From Lunularia cruciata (taxonomy: Eukaryota; Streptophyta; Marchantiopsida; Lunulariales; Lunulariaceae): a stretch of DNA of 64,000 bases. The position numbers and the translations under genes are program-made. The DNA is taken from positions 80,432,218 to 80,496,217 of the forward strand of contig OX419755.1 of assembly GCA_948567375.1 (NCBI GenBank). The letters run 5' to 3'. Positions 12,950 through 23,746 of this stretch are shown piece after piece. Position 1 is the first letter of the stretch. Each line of letters opens with the position of its first letter. A model generated the notes under the pieces. That model was not told the DNA's origin. It did not search any database and was given only the letters and a program-made list of their open reading frames with translations.

Positions 12950-13406
12950 ATCCAACGTTTGAATTTCAAAGCGGGGCTGATCGGTGAAGACGGTGAGGGT
13001 GACCGGCGGGCAGGAGCAGAACAAGGAGAACAAGCGGAGGAGGGACGGGAAGGAGAGGAGAGCAGAGCAGAGGGAGGGAAGTGGAGTGTAATGAGGGGAG
13101 GAGAGGAGAGGAGAGGAAGGGGGAAGAGAGGGAGTGAGGTTTCATGGTTGTGCGCCGAAGAAGAAGGGGCCAGATTGCGGCAGAGGAGGTAAAGACGACG
13201 TTCGCTGAGTGGCGGGGGAGGGCGAGGGAGGGAGGAAGAGAGAGCGAGAGGACAACTCATAGGCCCGACTGGTTTTCAGAGGCAATTTTGTATTAGACAC
13301 AGGCGGCCTGAAGAAGCTCGGAAGACGAGGATCGGAGCGGGGAGGAGGACGGATTAGCGATTGATCGCATTGGTTGAGCGGGAGGAAGGAGGCAGAGGCT
13401 GCAGCT
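12950..13406 (+). promoter_or_regulatory. GA-rich leader upstream of the MPSG-type gene
   Basis: A purine-rich stretch (runs of GGAGGAGAGGAG type) fills about 13,000-13,260 immediately upstream of the ATG at 13407. GA-rich leaders are common in plant 5' untranslated regions and core promoters. The transcription start cannot be fixed from sequence alone. Opposite-strand open frames here are complements of this low-complexity DNA. Confidence 0.5.
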
Positions 13407-15719
13407 ATGCCGTCCGGACCGAAGAAGCGTATGAAACTCAGGAGGAAGAAACAAGGATCTCCTGCGACAGATGCCAATTCGGGTTTGTGATCTTGTGTGA
13501 TGTGCTTAGTTGTTTTTCCCATGTGTAGAAGAACAACGAAGGGATGAATGAACCTAATGTAGGATATGATAAGAAGAGCGTCGTATAGAAACCTACAGTA
13601 AGCGAATAAGGTGCCCTCACTTCTTCAGGGAGGTTATAAGGATGATACAGATGAGGGAGAGAAGTATAGATAGTGCAGGTTGAGAAGTCGAGGAACTCAT
13701 TGGCGATGGCCAGGTCTACTACTACTTCTGCAGTGTTTGTGTTGCTTGAGGGACATGACTCAAATTGCATGCGAGTGAATCAAGTGCATGTGGTCTCAAG
13801 CAGACAGGGAGACGGAAGGTCTGTCCGTGAGCGGATCGATGGACGTAGACGAGCTCGATGTCGATGACGTAGACACTCCTACTCCTGTGAAACCGGGTGA
13901 TCGTCGTGGTCGTCCAACTTTTGACGACAAAGATGCCGTCTCTTCTCAGACCGAGGAATGGGTACGAGTATCAGATTTTGACGTCGGGACTCCCACTTCA
14001 CAAACAGGGGAAAATGAGCCGTTATCAGAAGACACGGATATCGGCAGTGTCAGAAGATCGCTCGATAAATTGGGGGAATGGGAAACTGTATCAGGGGATA
14101 ATATTCCTGAGAGGAAAGATGGATCCATTAACAGCCTAGAAGAGGAACCATCAGAAGTTGAGGTTGAGGAGAATGCCCCCGAGGGGGCATCAGGACACTC
14201 AAGCGAAAGCTTTACGCATTTGCCGTCGCCAAAGCCTATTCAGGGAAAGTACTCGGAAAGTGACAGAAGAAGTGTTAGAAGTGACAGTTCTAGCAGTAGC
14301 AGCAGCAGCAGTAGCAGTTCCGACGCACATTCTAAGCCCCCTGCTGCTAAGAGCATTGACACGTTGGGTTCCGACGAGGCTAGTAAACAAGGTAAGATTT
14401 CTCCTCCAGGATACCTCGCATCTGTTGTAACCGCAGACCTGGGAGAGGATGAGAAGATAGAGCAATCGACCGGTGATCCCGTGGAAAAAGAGGTTGTACA
14501 TGAAGGTCACGAATCTTCATCCGGAGCGGACGTCGGTGTGCCTGAGGAGCGAGAGAAGAAAGTTGACGAGGCCGTCAAGCCTGAGGAACCTGCATCTCAA
14601 GAGCTAGACATCACTGCTGGTCAAGAAAAAGTACTGGACGCGTCTGCGGATCCGGTTGACGACGTTAAACCATCGTCCACGTCGGAGGAAGCCAAACGAT
14701 TAGAAGAGACTGTGGAGCCAATCTCAGCTTCTAATCCCGAGGAAGAGAAGGAGATCACTGCGTCTGGTGCTAAAGACATCAATGAAGTCGATAGTCCTCT
14801 AGACATCTCTACTGAGTCCCCGAGCCCCGCGGGAGAAACACCTGATGAGGACAAGGAAGTTCTTTCTCAAACGGAAGAGAGTCGGACTGCTACCGATGAG
14901 GTGCATATACCGGGAGAAGAGGAGAAGATATTCAATTCTTTGCTGGAAAAAGCACGCAATGATGAAAAAAAGCCAATTGGTGTTAGTATATTAGACGGGG
15001 AAGAAGATGTTCGAAGTGAAGACAAAGAAGTCTCATCTTCGCCCACGGACAAGCTTGAAGAGACGAAAAACATTTCCTCACACAAGCCTGAAGACAAGGA
15101 AGCTGCATCAACAAGCACAGAGACAGAGGAAGCGAAGAAAGTAAGTGCTGACGTTCCTGAATACGAGACCGCCACCGCAATCCATGAGAGAAAGCATGCC
15201 TCAGGAGACCAGACAGAGTTAACTGTGGATCAAGTAAGTATGAAACCCGTAGCACCGTCTTCAGAGTCGACCGAGGACCAGCAAGCCGTTGTGGAGGAGC
15301 GGCACCTTTCCGTCGAAACAACTCAACCAGCTGCAGTGAAGAATGGGGTAAGTTCCATGTGCTCCCATCACACAACCTTGTGCAGTATGGGGAGCAGATA
15401 ATTACCTCAATTTCGTATTAAACGCATCGTTCTCCAGATTCGAGCGAAATGATCTTAAGTTCCATGTCCAAACATATTTGATAACACGGTTGAAATGGGA
15501 TTTAGGCAGCTCGCTCACTGGATGACTTTCCAGTGAGCATTCCTTTTTTTGAAATTTGTAGGTATGCGTGCCCAATGTGCTTTCGAGAACCTTTTCCTAA
15601 CTACTCTGCTTCGATCATGATTGCAGATTGTGGCCGGAAATTTGAGACCTCACATGGAGCAAAAGTCTCTCTCAGGATGCTGTGGTGTAATATACTGGTT
15701 GCTTGGGAAGGATTACTAA
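13407..15719 (+). CDS. Plant-specific acidic disordered protein (MPSGPKKR-type), three exons
   Basis: Exons at 13407-13482, 13804-15347 and 15627-15719 join in phase to 570 codons plus TAA. The GT-AG junctions are TTCGG|GTTTGT...CAAGCAG|ACAGG and ATGGG|GTAAGT...ATTGCAG|ATTGT. The start MPSGPKKRMKLRRKKQ is the basic N-terminal signature of a plant family annotated as neurofilament-like or uncharacterised (from memory). The middle is highly acidic, rich in Glu, Ser, Asp and Lys, with a Ser run encoded at 14287-14322 and no folded domain. The last exon gives a short Cys-Cys-containing hydrophobic tail (SGCCGVIYWLLGKDY), which in relatives is the SCCGLF-like conserved end. The function is unknown; the tail could be a membrane or binding anchor. 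Conservation of both ends with phase-consistent splicing makes a real gene likely. An extra GTAAGT at 15234 could be an alternative donor. Confidence 0.82.
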
Positions 15720-16450
15720 CTGTATCTTCAATGGGTGCTGTTCGTTGTGAAATTCTATAGAGCCCTGTGACCGTGCTCCTCTCTGTATCTGTTACTACGG
15801 AATTTGTTGAATATTGTAATCCTTTTCCCTTTCGTCGGTTCAAAGATGCGAGTCCGAGAAATGGAAGCAATCATACAAGCAGAAGGCCAGGCCCACGATT
15901 GGATGTGATTTTGGGCAGGAAGTGCTGCGTAATCTTTTGGATGTGAGAGTGAACAAAGGATGAAAATTTTGCACAAGTGACATGTCCAATGAGATGGTTT
16001 TTTCCTAGTTTCAAGAGTTAGCGCAGAGAGTTGAAGAGATTTTCCTTCTTCAGGAGGCTTACATAGATGCTGTGTAAAGTTGTTAGAGCTTCAATTCTCC
16101 ACCAAACGTGGACAGTCTTCTTTATCTTACCAAATTGGTTTTCCTTTCCTTACTCCGGGGGTGCTGAAGCTGCACACGCCTGGCCTCGAGTTCAATCACC
16201 CCTCCTTTTGCTTAACCATATTGGTAGCAGATCCGCCTTTGAGTAGATGTTGAGTTATTATATATAGGAAAATTTGTAGGGGGGAGCATCCTTGTCACTA
16301 AACTGTACACCAAGCTCTGCTCGGTTAGTTTGTTCCGTAATAAGTATGTAAATGTTGTTACCTTCTTTTTCGCGTGTACATATTTACAAATAAACTTTTG
16401 GATGGCTTGACCTCGCCGGCAACTTTTAAATGTTTATGTGCCTATGTAAG
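15720..16450 (+). other. Probable 3' untranslated region of the MPSG-type gene
   Basis: The sequence after the TAA at 15717 has no coding signal. It becomes T-rich, with TGTAAATGTTG near 16346-16356 and an AATAAA at 16389-16394, compatible with plant polyadenylation elements. The exact cleavage site is not determinable. Confidence 0.45.
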
Positions 16451-18601
16451 TTCTCCTTGACTCGAGCAACTTATGCGTGTTCTACTTCGATGCATGGATC
16501 TCCTTTCCTGTGATTATCTTGGATGTTGGATTCACAAAGTCTATATTTGCAGATCTTTCTAGTGATTGGCAGAATTTGTTCCGACCTATCCCACCGTCCG
16601 AAAATAAATAGTGAATGACAGGATGTATTGTTAATGGCGAAATCGTGCTGACCTAATCTGGTCAATGAATTCTTCCTCGACGGGAAACTGCCTGTACACT
16701 TCAGAACTGTTCTCAACGCAATAAGTTAAGCCTTCTTGAGTGATTACTATACAGCAGAGCTCTTCGATGCAACCTACATTTTCGAGTATCTTGTGTTTAC
16801 GTCCTTGAGGCAGCTGCAGTGATTTTGCTGGTGAGATGTTTTTCAATCTGCTTTTGAAAAGTAAACTCGGCTTTCAGTGTTTTCGTTTATAATTATTTGT
16901 TTTCACTGTAGGGGCCGGAGAGAGAACCGGCACATAACCCCAAACGGTAAGGCTTCATTCACAGGATAATCTGACTACCTTGAGCGTGTCAACTTCTGTA
17001 TCTCGTCAGTCCGGAATTCCTCAGCGTATGGTACTTCCACTCACTTCACAACGAGACTCTTAACAAAATACCCTTCATTATGAATGTGCGCAACGTGTTC
17101 CTACTTCAGCTACCTGGCTTCTACCTCACACGCATACCATGCAACAGTCATGCATTTTGAGCAAACGAGTTCAACTTTGCGACTTTGCAGTTTCTTTACA
17201 GTGAATCACGGAATGATGCATCAGTGCCCTTTGACCGACAGGTACTCATTACTCCTGAAAGCAGCTCAACCTCTGTCCCGAACGAATGATGGAAAGACTG
17301 TCGAAAATCACCATAACAGTACAGTGCAGGGGGTGAATGGAACGTGCGCACAGGATCGATACCAACCGAAGCCAACCGCGCTGGTTAAAGGTGCTACGGG
17401 TTAGTGGGCACATGCATGCTCTCAGTTTGAAAGATCTGTTGATAACGACGGTAACATCAGCTGCGAGCAGTAGATGCCATGCCTACGCGATTGGCACAGA
17501 AAAGCATTTTTCAGAGAGATTTTCGCTCCCCCTGCACTTAAATTTGACCAAAAGATGCAATGGTTCTAGCTCTCATCGACATGGTAGAAGGCAAGCACAA
17601 GGAGTCTCACTCTCTGCCTACTCACAACTCGCCGTTCATCCTGCTACAGTGATTCTATGCACCTGCCCTTGCAACTACCGTGCAGTGGCAACACCGCCAA
17701 TTTGTGAAAGAAACCTTCTTACAGTAGACTGTTGTACAGTCCCCCTCTCACTTAAGCTAACGTCTGTTTCCTTACGGCTTTGACGATGGTACTCTTAGTT
17801 AACTCTTGCAAAGTTAAACGAAAGATTGATCTAACGGTAAGTCGTAAATCATCACAGATGAGAGCATATAGCTTCATAGCTGGTGAGCAGATCCTCTGAC
17901 CTTGAAGTATGAAATTTGGATGCAAACAGAGGAAAACAGACTCCATACAAGGATTTTTTTCACTCCGCAAGGTTCTCCGCATGAACCAACTTCTTTCTGG
18001 TTGGTGTTGATAAACTATCCCGTCCTACTCTCTGTGCTTTTAAACTGTCAGCCAAGCAAGGTAAACTTGGAGGGCGGGAGCCACAGGCCAGAGCAGAATC
18101 GCAGTTTCAGCAGAATTGCAGTGTCCTGCTAGAAGAGTTCCGGACATTCAGAGTAAATTGAGATATATCTTGCGTACCCTTACCATGCAGCAAACATTCA
18201 TCATCACACGACACCTCTCAGCCAAATTCAACTTCCACTATAATGGTCTTTCTTTGCTCGAAACGCCAGATTGTCTGCAGTCTTAACCTTTTATCTCTCA
18301 AGATATCATCTGCATTGCCCTTACTGTCGGACAAGATGATTCAGAGCAATCAATTCTCAAGTGACATTGATCAGCCACCCATCCAATGAGGGTTGACAGT
18401 TCGAACCTAATCGAATCCTCGCTGATGAACACTTGTAAGACGCATTCAATATTGAGATACTATAAACTCGATTCCAGTGTTTCATTTGATAGGATCAATA
18501 AACTTGCATGGATGATATCTACTGTGTATAATTGTACATGGACATCATCCTGATACATTGTATCTTCGTTGGTGCTCATTCTTTCTCTTAAGAAAGGCAG
18601 T
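16451..18601. other. Intergenic region between convergent genes
   Basis: It lies between the 3' ends of the MPSG-type gene (+) and the peptidyl-tRNA hydrolase gene (-). Short open frames exist on both strands, but none has a recognisable domain or bounding splice signals that I trust. The part next to 18601 presumably includes the hydrolase 3' untranslated region. Confidence 0.4.
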
Positions 18602-20685
18602 CTAGTCTAGCTCAACGGAGGAATATTTCATTTTAGATATCTTGCTTTTCCGAACCTCATTCCAGGTACTCACGGCCTTATCTAAACCCTGCGTTGTAAC
18701 AAGTCGGATGGCTTCAACTCCTCGATCTAATGCGAAGTCAAGCTGCAACCATTAGAGAAAACGTTAGATTCAAATCCTCTGCAAATGTTTGTCCGAGATG
18801 ATGGCAGAACTTTTATCGAGTTATCAGTTACCGGAGAATTAGTGCAAGGATACATACCTCCTTCCTTTCATTCGGACTAAACTTTTGTAGAACGTACGCT
18901 TGGGTGTCCATTTGGCCTGGCGGCCTGCCGATACCTGATCAGCAAAAGTGAGGCAACTGTCTTTAGGTCTGAACTAGTGCCGCACTGAATAAAAGAAGAC
19001 TGAACATTCCAGAGACAAGTTTGTTGGACTGAATAACGAGGTCAACGAATATTTTGCACCAGCGAACTTCTCCTGCTAGACAGTGGAACGAGCAGAGTTT
19101 CTGGTCGCTATTGATCAACCATTATTACATCATGGAACAGAAGCGACTAACCGATGCGCAGGCGGGCGATTTCTCTTGAGTTGAAGTGCTGGAGGATACT
19201 TCTCATTCTGTAGATTGTTCACCAGAATCAGATTTTCATCTAAACGGCTTGATAAAACAAAGACAAGTAATCGCGCAAACTTTTAATGCCTTGAATGTAA
19301 CAAATTAAGTGCAATTTGATGAACTGACCCATTGTGGCCTCCATGCCCACCTTTAGGCAACAATTTCATGACTGCAAACTCCAAGTCAAGGTCATCAAAT
19401 ATCTGTGGAAACAAGATGTGTCAAACGCTTGATGGAAACAAACATCCAAAATAAGGACCATATGAGTCTCTGCATAACAGAGTCTGGACGATTTTACTTC
19501 TGCAGTTATGCCACAAAGAAAATTTCCATATAATCGATTACATGGTCCAAATTGATGAAATAGAGCAGTAATACCGTGAGAATCCGTTCTGGCGGGATTT
19601 TGTAGTACGAAGCCAAGGGTTTTACCTGGACCAGTACACTTAACACGTCAAACTAAGGGGAGCAAATCATAGACACCCTGCAGAAAGAGCTGAGCTCTTG
19701 ATAGCAGAAGGTTTCGACAAATATACAACCCTTAAAACTGTAGAAGCTAAAGGAAGTGTTAAGCCTCATCTGGAAGCACACCAGATAACAGCTCGGTACT
19801 CACCGATTCACCACTCAAATTCATATACGTCTGTGGCTTGGCAAGAAGAACAGGCGACCCTCCAATCTGCCCTGTACAAAAAGGCTTGCACGAGTTTATG
19901 CAAGAAAGACAATTGTTGGTGAATGCACATACTGCCCTTCAAATAAACTCTGCAACATCGAAACGAAGCCAGAGCACAGCCAACCAGTGACAAATCGAAT
20001 AATTAGCACCCAAACCGGGGAATCCGTACCCCAGTACAAATTTTGCAGAAGAATGTCCTCCTAACAGCTTAAGCATGGAGTTAAGGTACTAACAGGAACA
20101 CAAGCAGTTCTTTGCAATCAACCTTTTCCGAGTAGAGCTTTGAATTGGATTGTGGACAAAGAAATTCCTTCGGCTTGTGCAATGGCATCAATCATATCGA
20201 AACCAACCTGTAGGTACAGAAACCACAATTAAACTCACAAAACTTCATAATACTCACCTCTACCGAAAGAGTAATTCTTGCCAGGGACTCAAATGTGGAC
20301 ATTCTCTTCAATGTTTCCAGAAATCTTCAAACTTGAAAGTAAAAATGTGCAAAGCGATTGAGCCGAGAAAGATTAGGAAACCGGAATTCGCAGAAACTTC
20401 AAACCCTGAATGAACATACATTGTGACGTGTACCCTGGTACTTGCTTCCAGGATTCCCAAGACCCACAAATAACCAAGGAGAGGGGCGTTTCTCAACGGC
20501 AGAGGCTGCTGCTGCAGTAGAATCTTCCCCAGACGAGGAAGAAGCGCATCGAGGAGAGGATGACAGAGGAATTGCTGCTACGGGCGGGGACGGTGATGGC
20601 AATTTGGGCAACCGCATGAATCCAACCGGCCGACGCACCATCGCCACTGCAGCGCGATGATGCGGCAGCTGTACGTAAATTCCCC

Positions 20686-20689
<4 letters not shown>
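18602..20689 (-). CDS. PTH: Peptidyl-tRNA hydrolase, organellar type, eight exons
   Basis: This enzyme hydrolyses the ester bond of peptidyl-tRNA to recycle tRNA; plant versions with an N-terminal extension act in plastids or mitochondria. Minus-strand exons: 20420-20689, 20123-20207, 19804-19871, 19575-19625, 19329-19402, 19152-19207, 18858-18934 and 18602-18742. All introns are GT-AG (115-251 bp), and phases join without a break to 273 codons and TAG. Family motifs are intact: VGLGNPG...YQGTRHN (catalytic His and Asn), [12 protein letters not shown] (Met-Asn), FDDLDLEFA (catalytic Asp), [12 protein letters not shown] (Asn) and RLRIGIGRPPG. The chosen ATG is at 20689; the in-frame GA repeat upstream contains only a TTG. 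The first ~70 residues are rich in Arg, Ser, Pro and Ala, like a transit peptide. The sequence resembles true PTH rather than the splicing factor CRS2, because KGGHGGHNG and all catalytic residues are retained. Confidence 0.95.

Positions 20690-20720
<31 letters not shown>
20690..20720. repeat. (CT)n microsatellite abutting the PTH start codon
   Basis: A 31-base CT run on + (GA on the gene strand) ends directly at the PTH ATG. It lies in the 5' leader. In frame it could be read as an Arg-Glu repeat only if translation began at a non-AUG codon (TTG at 20722). Length polymorphism would be expected. Confidence 0.85.
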
Positions 20721-20723
<3 letters not shown>

Positions 20724-22403
20724 CAATCGGCTGAACCCAAATCACCATCAATCAATCTTTGCTTCTTCTCGAGCACCCACCTCTTCTCTATCTCTCTGGT
20801 GTAAGATTCTTCCTCCCTTCCTAAACTTGGAACCCTCGAAACTCTGTCCAAAATGGCCGGGTCCCTACCCTTCCCACCATAAATTAGCGGCCCAACAGCC
20901 TTCCTTGGGCCTTTGTCCAAATCTCAGTCCTTTCAAGGCTCGCGATTATGGAGTTCAGATTCCTCAGTACTTTAACTTCAATGTTCTGATGACTAAGATC
21001 GAGGGATTTTCAACAGATTCAAATGAGGAATCAAGATTGAAATTCACTTCCAATTGTCAAGGAAACCATGTATGAAAAAGGGAGGATTCTTAACCACCGC
21101 TTAAGGATGAAACAATTAGTACTAAGCTGGAAATGTAGACCACACATTTGCAAGTAAAGCGGTGCTGTTCACCCGTTTTACAAAAACGGATTCGATTCAA
21201 AGTTTAAAGGTTTGGTCTGGCCCTCTTGTTCTCCTTTGAGAAACCGTGCTTGGCTCAGAGTTCATCATTTCCTTGGCTTGGGAGTTGATGATAATTCTAT
21301 CGACTATTCCCAGTCATTACTTTCCTTACTTTTCAGTTTTTCCTCCCATTCTTTTGCAATTGAGTCTTTTGCTTTTCCGGTGACTCACTAGTCACAACAT
21401 ATTTCTTGGCTTACATTGCAACTATGGCTTGAATGTAAATGTGAATTGCAAACATATTCCATATACATCTCCTTGTTCATATGGGTCATACGTGAAGATA
21501 GATGGGTTCACAAATTGTTTGGACATATAAGTTCTAAGCTTATAAGTTGGTGAACTTAGGGTGTGCATTCCATACTACCTTTTCGAATTGTTGCTCTAGC
21601 TACTACTTTTTAGTTCATTGAATACCTCCTCTCTTAAGATTACAAAGTAGGATTTAAAGATACATCTAGGGTTCCAAAATAGAGACAACAGGTTCAATTA
21701 TGACCCTAAGAGCCAGTAGACTGTCTTAATTAGCATTATCCAATATTTGCAGATCTTGTTTTACCGATGAAAAACATCCCTATCTGTCGGCTTTTGGTAC
21801 GTCATCTTTAGGGTTAAGTATTGGCCCAGTTCTAGCAATTTCTTAAGACATTGAAGTGGCTATAGGATAAGGCCTATCAAGAACGAATGTTAAGATTTTT
21901 ATTTCTATCTAATGGTCGCAATCCACCAACTGCAGTACTCTGGAACAAAGAACGCCACTGGAATCAAAAGCTTTGCAGTAATGGGAAGTCTTAAAGATCT
22001 TTGGAGTGAGAACGTTTGTCACGAACTCGTATTCAAAGCACAAACCTCTGAAAGGGAAAGTCAGAGGGACTTCTATTACCATTGCTTTTCCGTTTCTAGT
22101 CTTTGTGTACAGCGACTATTAGATGAATTTTATGAAATTCGAGTTTCTGTCTCGTGTAATGCTTGTCGATGATAGCAAATATTAGTATTGGAGCAGTGGA
22201 AGCGATACTCCAAAATCATTACGATGATCTCTGCTACATACGGATCCCACGTGAGAGTCTGATGGAACAAGAGCAAATCTTCTAGGCTTTAAAGATCCGG
22301 GTTATGGTCTGCTTCTGACTCCTTACGCGTGTACACCATGTTCGGTAGACTGGCTATGGCAGAATCCGAAGAAGGAGAAGAGTTCACACAAGTCCAAACT
22401 ACT
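20724..22403. other. Intergenic region upstream of PTH
   Basis: It includes the PTH promoter (immediately above 20720 on the minus strand) and about 1.5 kb with no supported gene. No repeat or RNA gene was recognised. Confidence 0.4.
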
Positions 22404-22625
22404 AATCGTCTGAACTCGTTCATGCACAGGCAGGTCTTTATTGTTGGCCCCTCTTTAAACATGCTAGGGAGCGTTAATGTCTGAGAAATGGCTTAACATG
22501 CTAGGGTATGTTCAAGAGGGGCCCAACAAGCGTTAATGTCTGAGAAATGGCTTAACAGGCTAGGGTACGTTCAAGAGGTGCCCAACAGTAAAGACCTGTC
22601 TGTGCATGAACGAGTTCAGACGATT
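22404..22625. repeat. 222-bp foldback locus, candidate small-RNA hairpin
   Basis: The 37-base arm 22404-22440 pairs with 22589-22625 at every position, one of them a G-U wobble. Pairing continues imperfectly inward between 22441-22469 and the sequence near 22556-22588. The loop side holds a direct tandem duplication of 59 bases (22470-22528 and 22529-22587, three differences). The left inner arm is an inverted partial copy of that unit (AGAGGGGCC(C)AACA). This is the structure of a young inverted-duplication hairpin that could yield miRNA or siRNA. No match to a conserved plant miRNA was recognised, and no target-site duplication flanks it. Confidence 0.55.
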
Positions 22626-23746
22626 GATGGCAACTTCAATCGAATATCGCAACTGTCCCTGTGAGCAGGAGAACCGTAGACCACTTCAGCTTCTAGTAGC
22701 CAGAGTCGCTGATCAAGATAATCGTGGGCAAACCGCTGACTTTTGTTTAGCGCAATTCACAAGCAACTTCTCTAGGGCGTGGTACACTAGATACACTAGA
22801 CGAAAAAGTCCGTGACGTGCCAATAACTGGACAGGCAGCACGCAACGCAGTATTCAATTCACCAATGTTCTAGCAGATAAGGAATCAGATCAAAAAATTA
22901 GATTGTGTTTTGATGCACTTCTGAAGTGAGCAGAGGAGTACAGACCAATTATTCCGGCGTACCTTCCAGCCATATTCACGTCTCCAAAACGGGAAAGAGA
23001 CGAGACAAGCCAAACACTTTAGGCGTGTCGCAGTTCCTCAAGTAGGCAAGGGACTGAGACGTTTGATAAGACTTGTAATGCGCGCAGACAAGTACAGACG
23101 GACGAAGCATTTCCTGACGGCCTTCTTTCCAACCATGTTCGCATACTATGAAGCAATAGTGAGGAGGCCAAGTACTTGCAGAAAGTCATATACGCTTATA
23201 CCTCTTTGACCTGATCATAGTGTACACTTACGAATTTCTAGGTCTGGCTAGGCGAGGAGACCACTGCGTAGGTGCAAGCACACGAGATCTGACCTCTCGC
23301 TCACCCAAAACCCCCAAATTATTCACCAAAATTGTGATAGTCGTTCTCAAATGCTTCGACCTCCTTCCTAAGGTGGTTCTATTCGTTTGTCTTCATGTAG
23401 AACAGTTTCGAAGGCTCTCAAAGCTCATTGAGATCTTCGCTTCTCCACATGGTAAAAAAAAATGAGCTCATGACTAGGCACTGAGCAAGAATCAATTGTA
23501 GCTAGGTAAACACATCACTCCTCATAAGCCATGCAACCTTCGCGACTGCTCTTCAGAAATCTTTCCCAGTCCAGTCACTTTTGAGTTGCATGTTTTGTAC
23601 GCTTGCGTTACAGGCAAGCGTGTCCTACTTTTCTCGCAGAAAAGAATGTACAATGTGCGATAGTTAGCTGAGCAAGTTTACGAGGAGCCCTTCAGGCAGC
23701 TTACTGACTCTAGCTCCTTATAAACTGTACAAATATACACATCCAA
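22626..23746. other. Intergenic region downstream of the DUF668 gene
   Basis: There is no supported gene. The part just below 23747 should contain the 3' untranslated region of the minus-strand DUF3475/DUF668 gene. Short open frames lack recognisable motifs. Confidence 0.4.

Noticed and set aside
12784-13260. 158-codon Ser/Pro/Leu-rich frame on -
   Set aside because: It is the complement of the GA-rich leader of the gene on +; low complexity explains the open frame.
16631-16846. 71-codon frame on -, possibly an exon
   Set aside because: It looks protein-like in places but has no recognised motif and no convincing splice-linked neighbours.
20493-20726. Alternative minus-strand frame across PTH exon 1
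   Set aside because: It would start at a TTG and overlaps the conserved PTH frame, which carries the family motifs.
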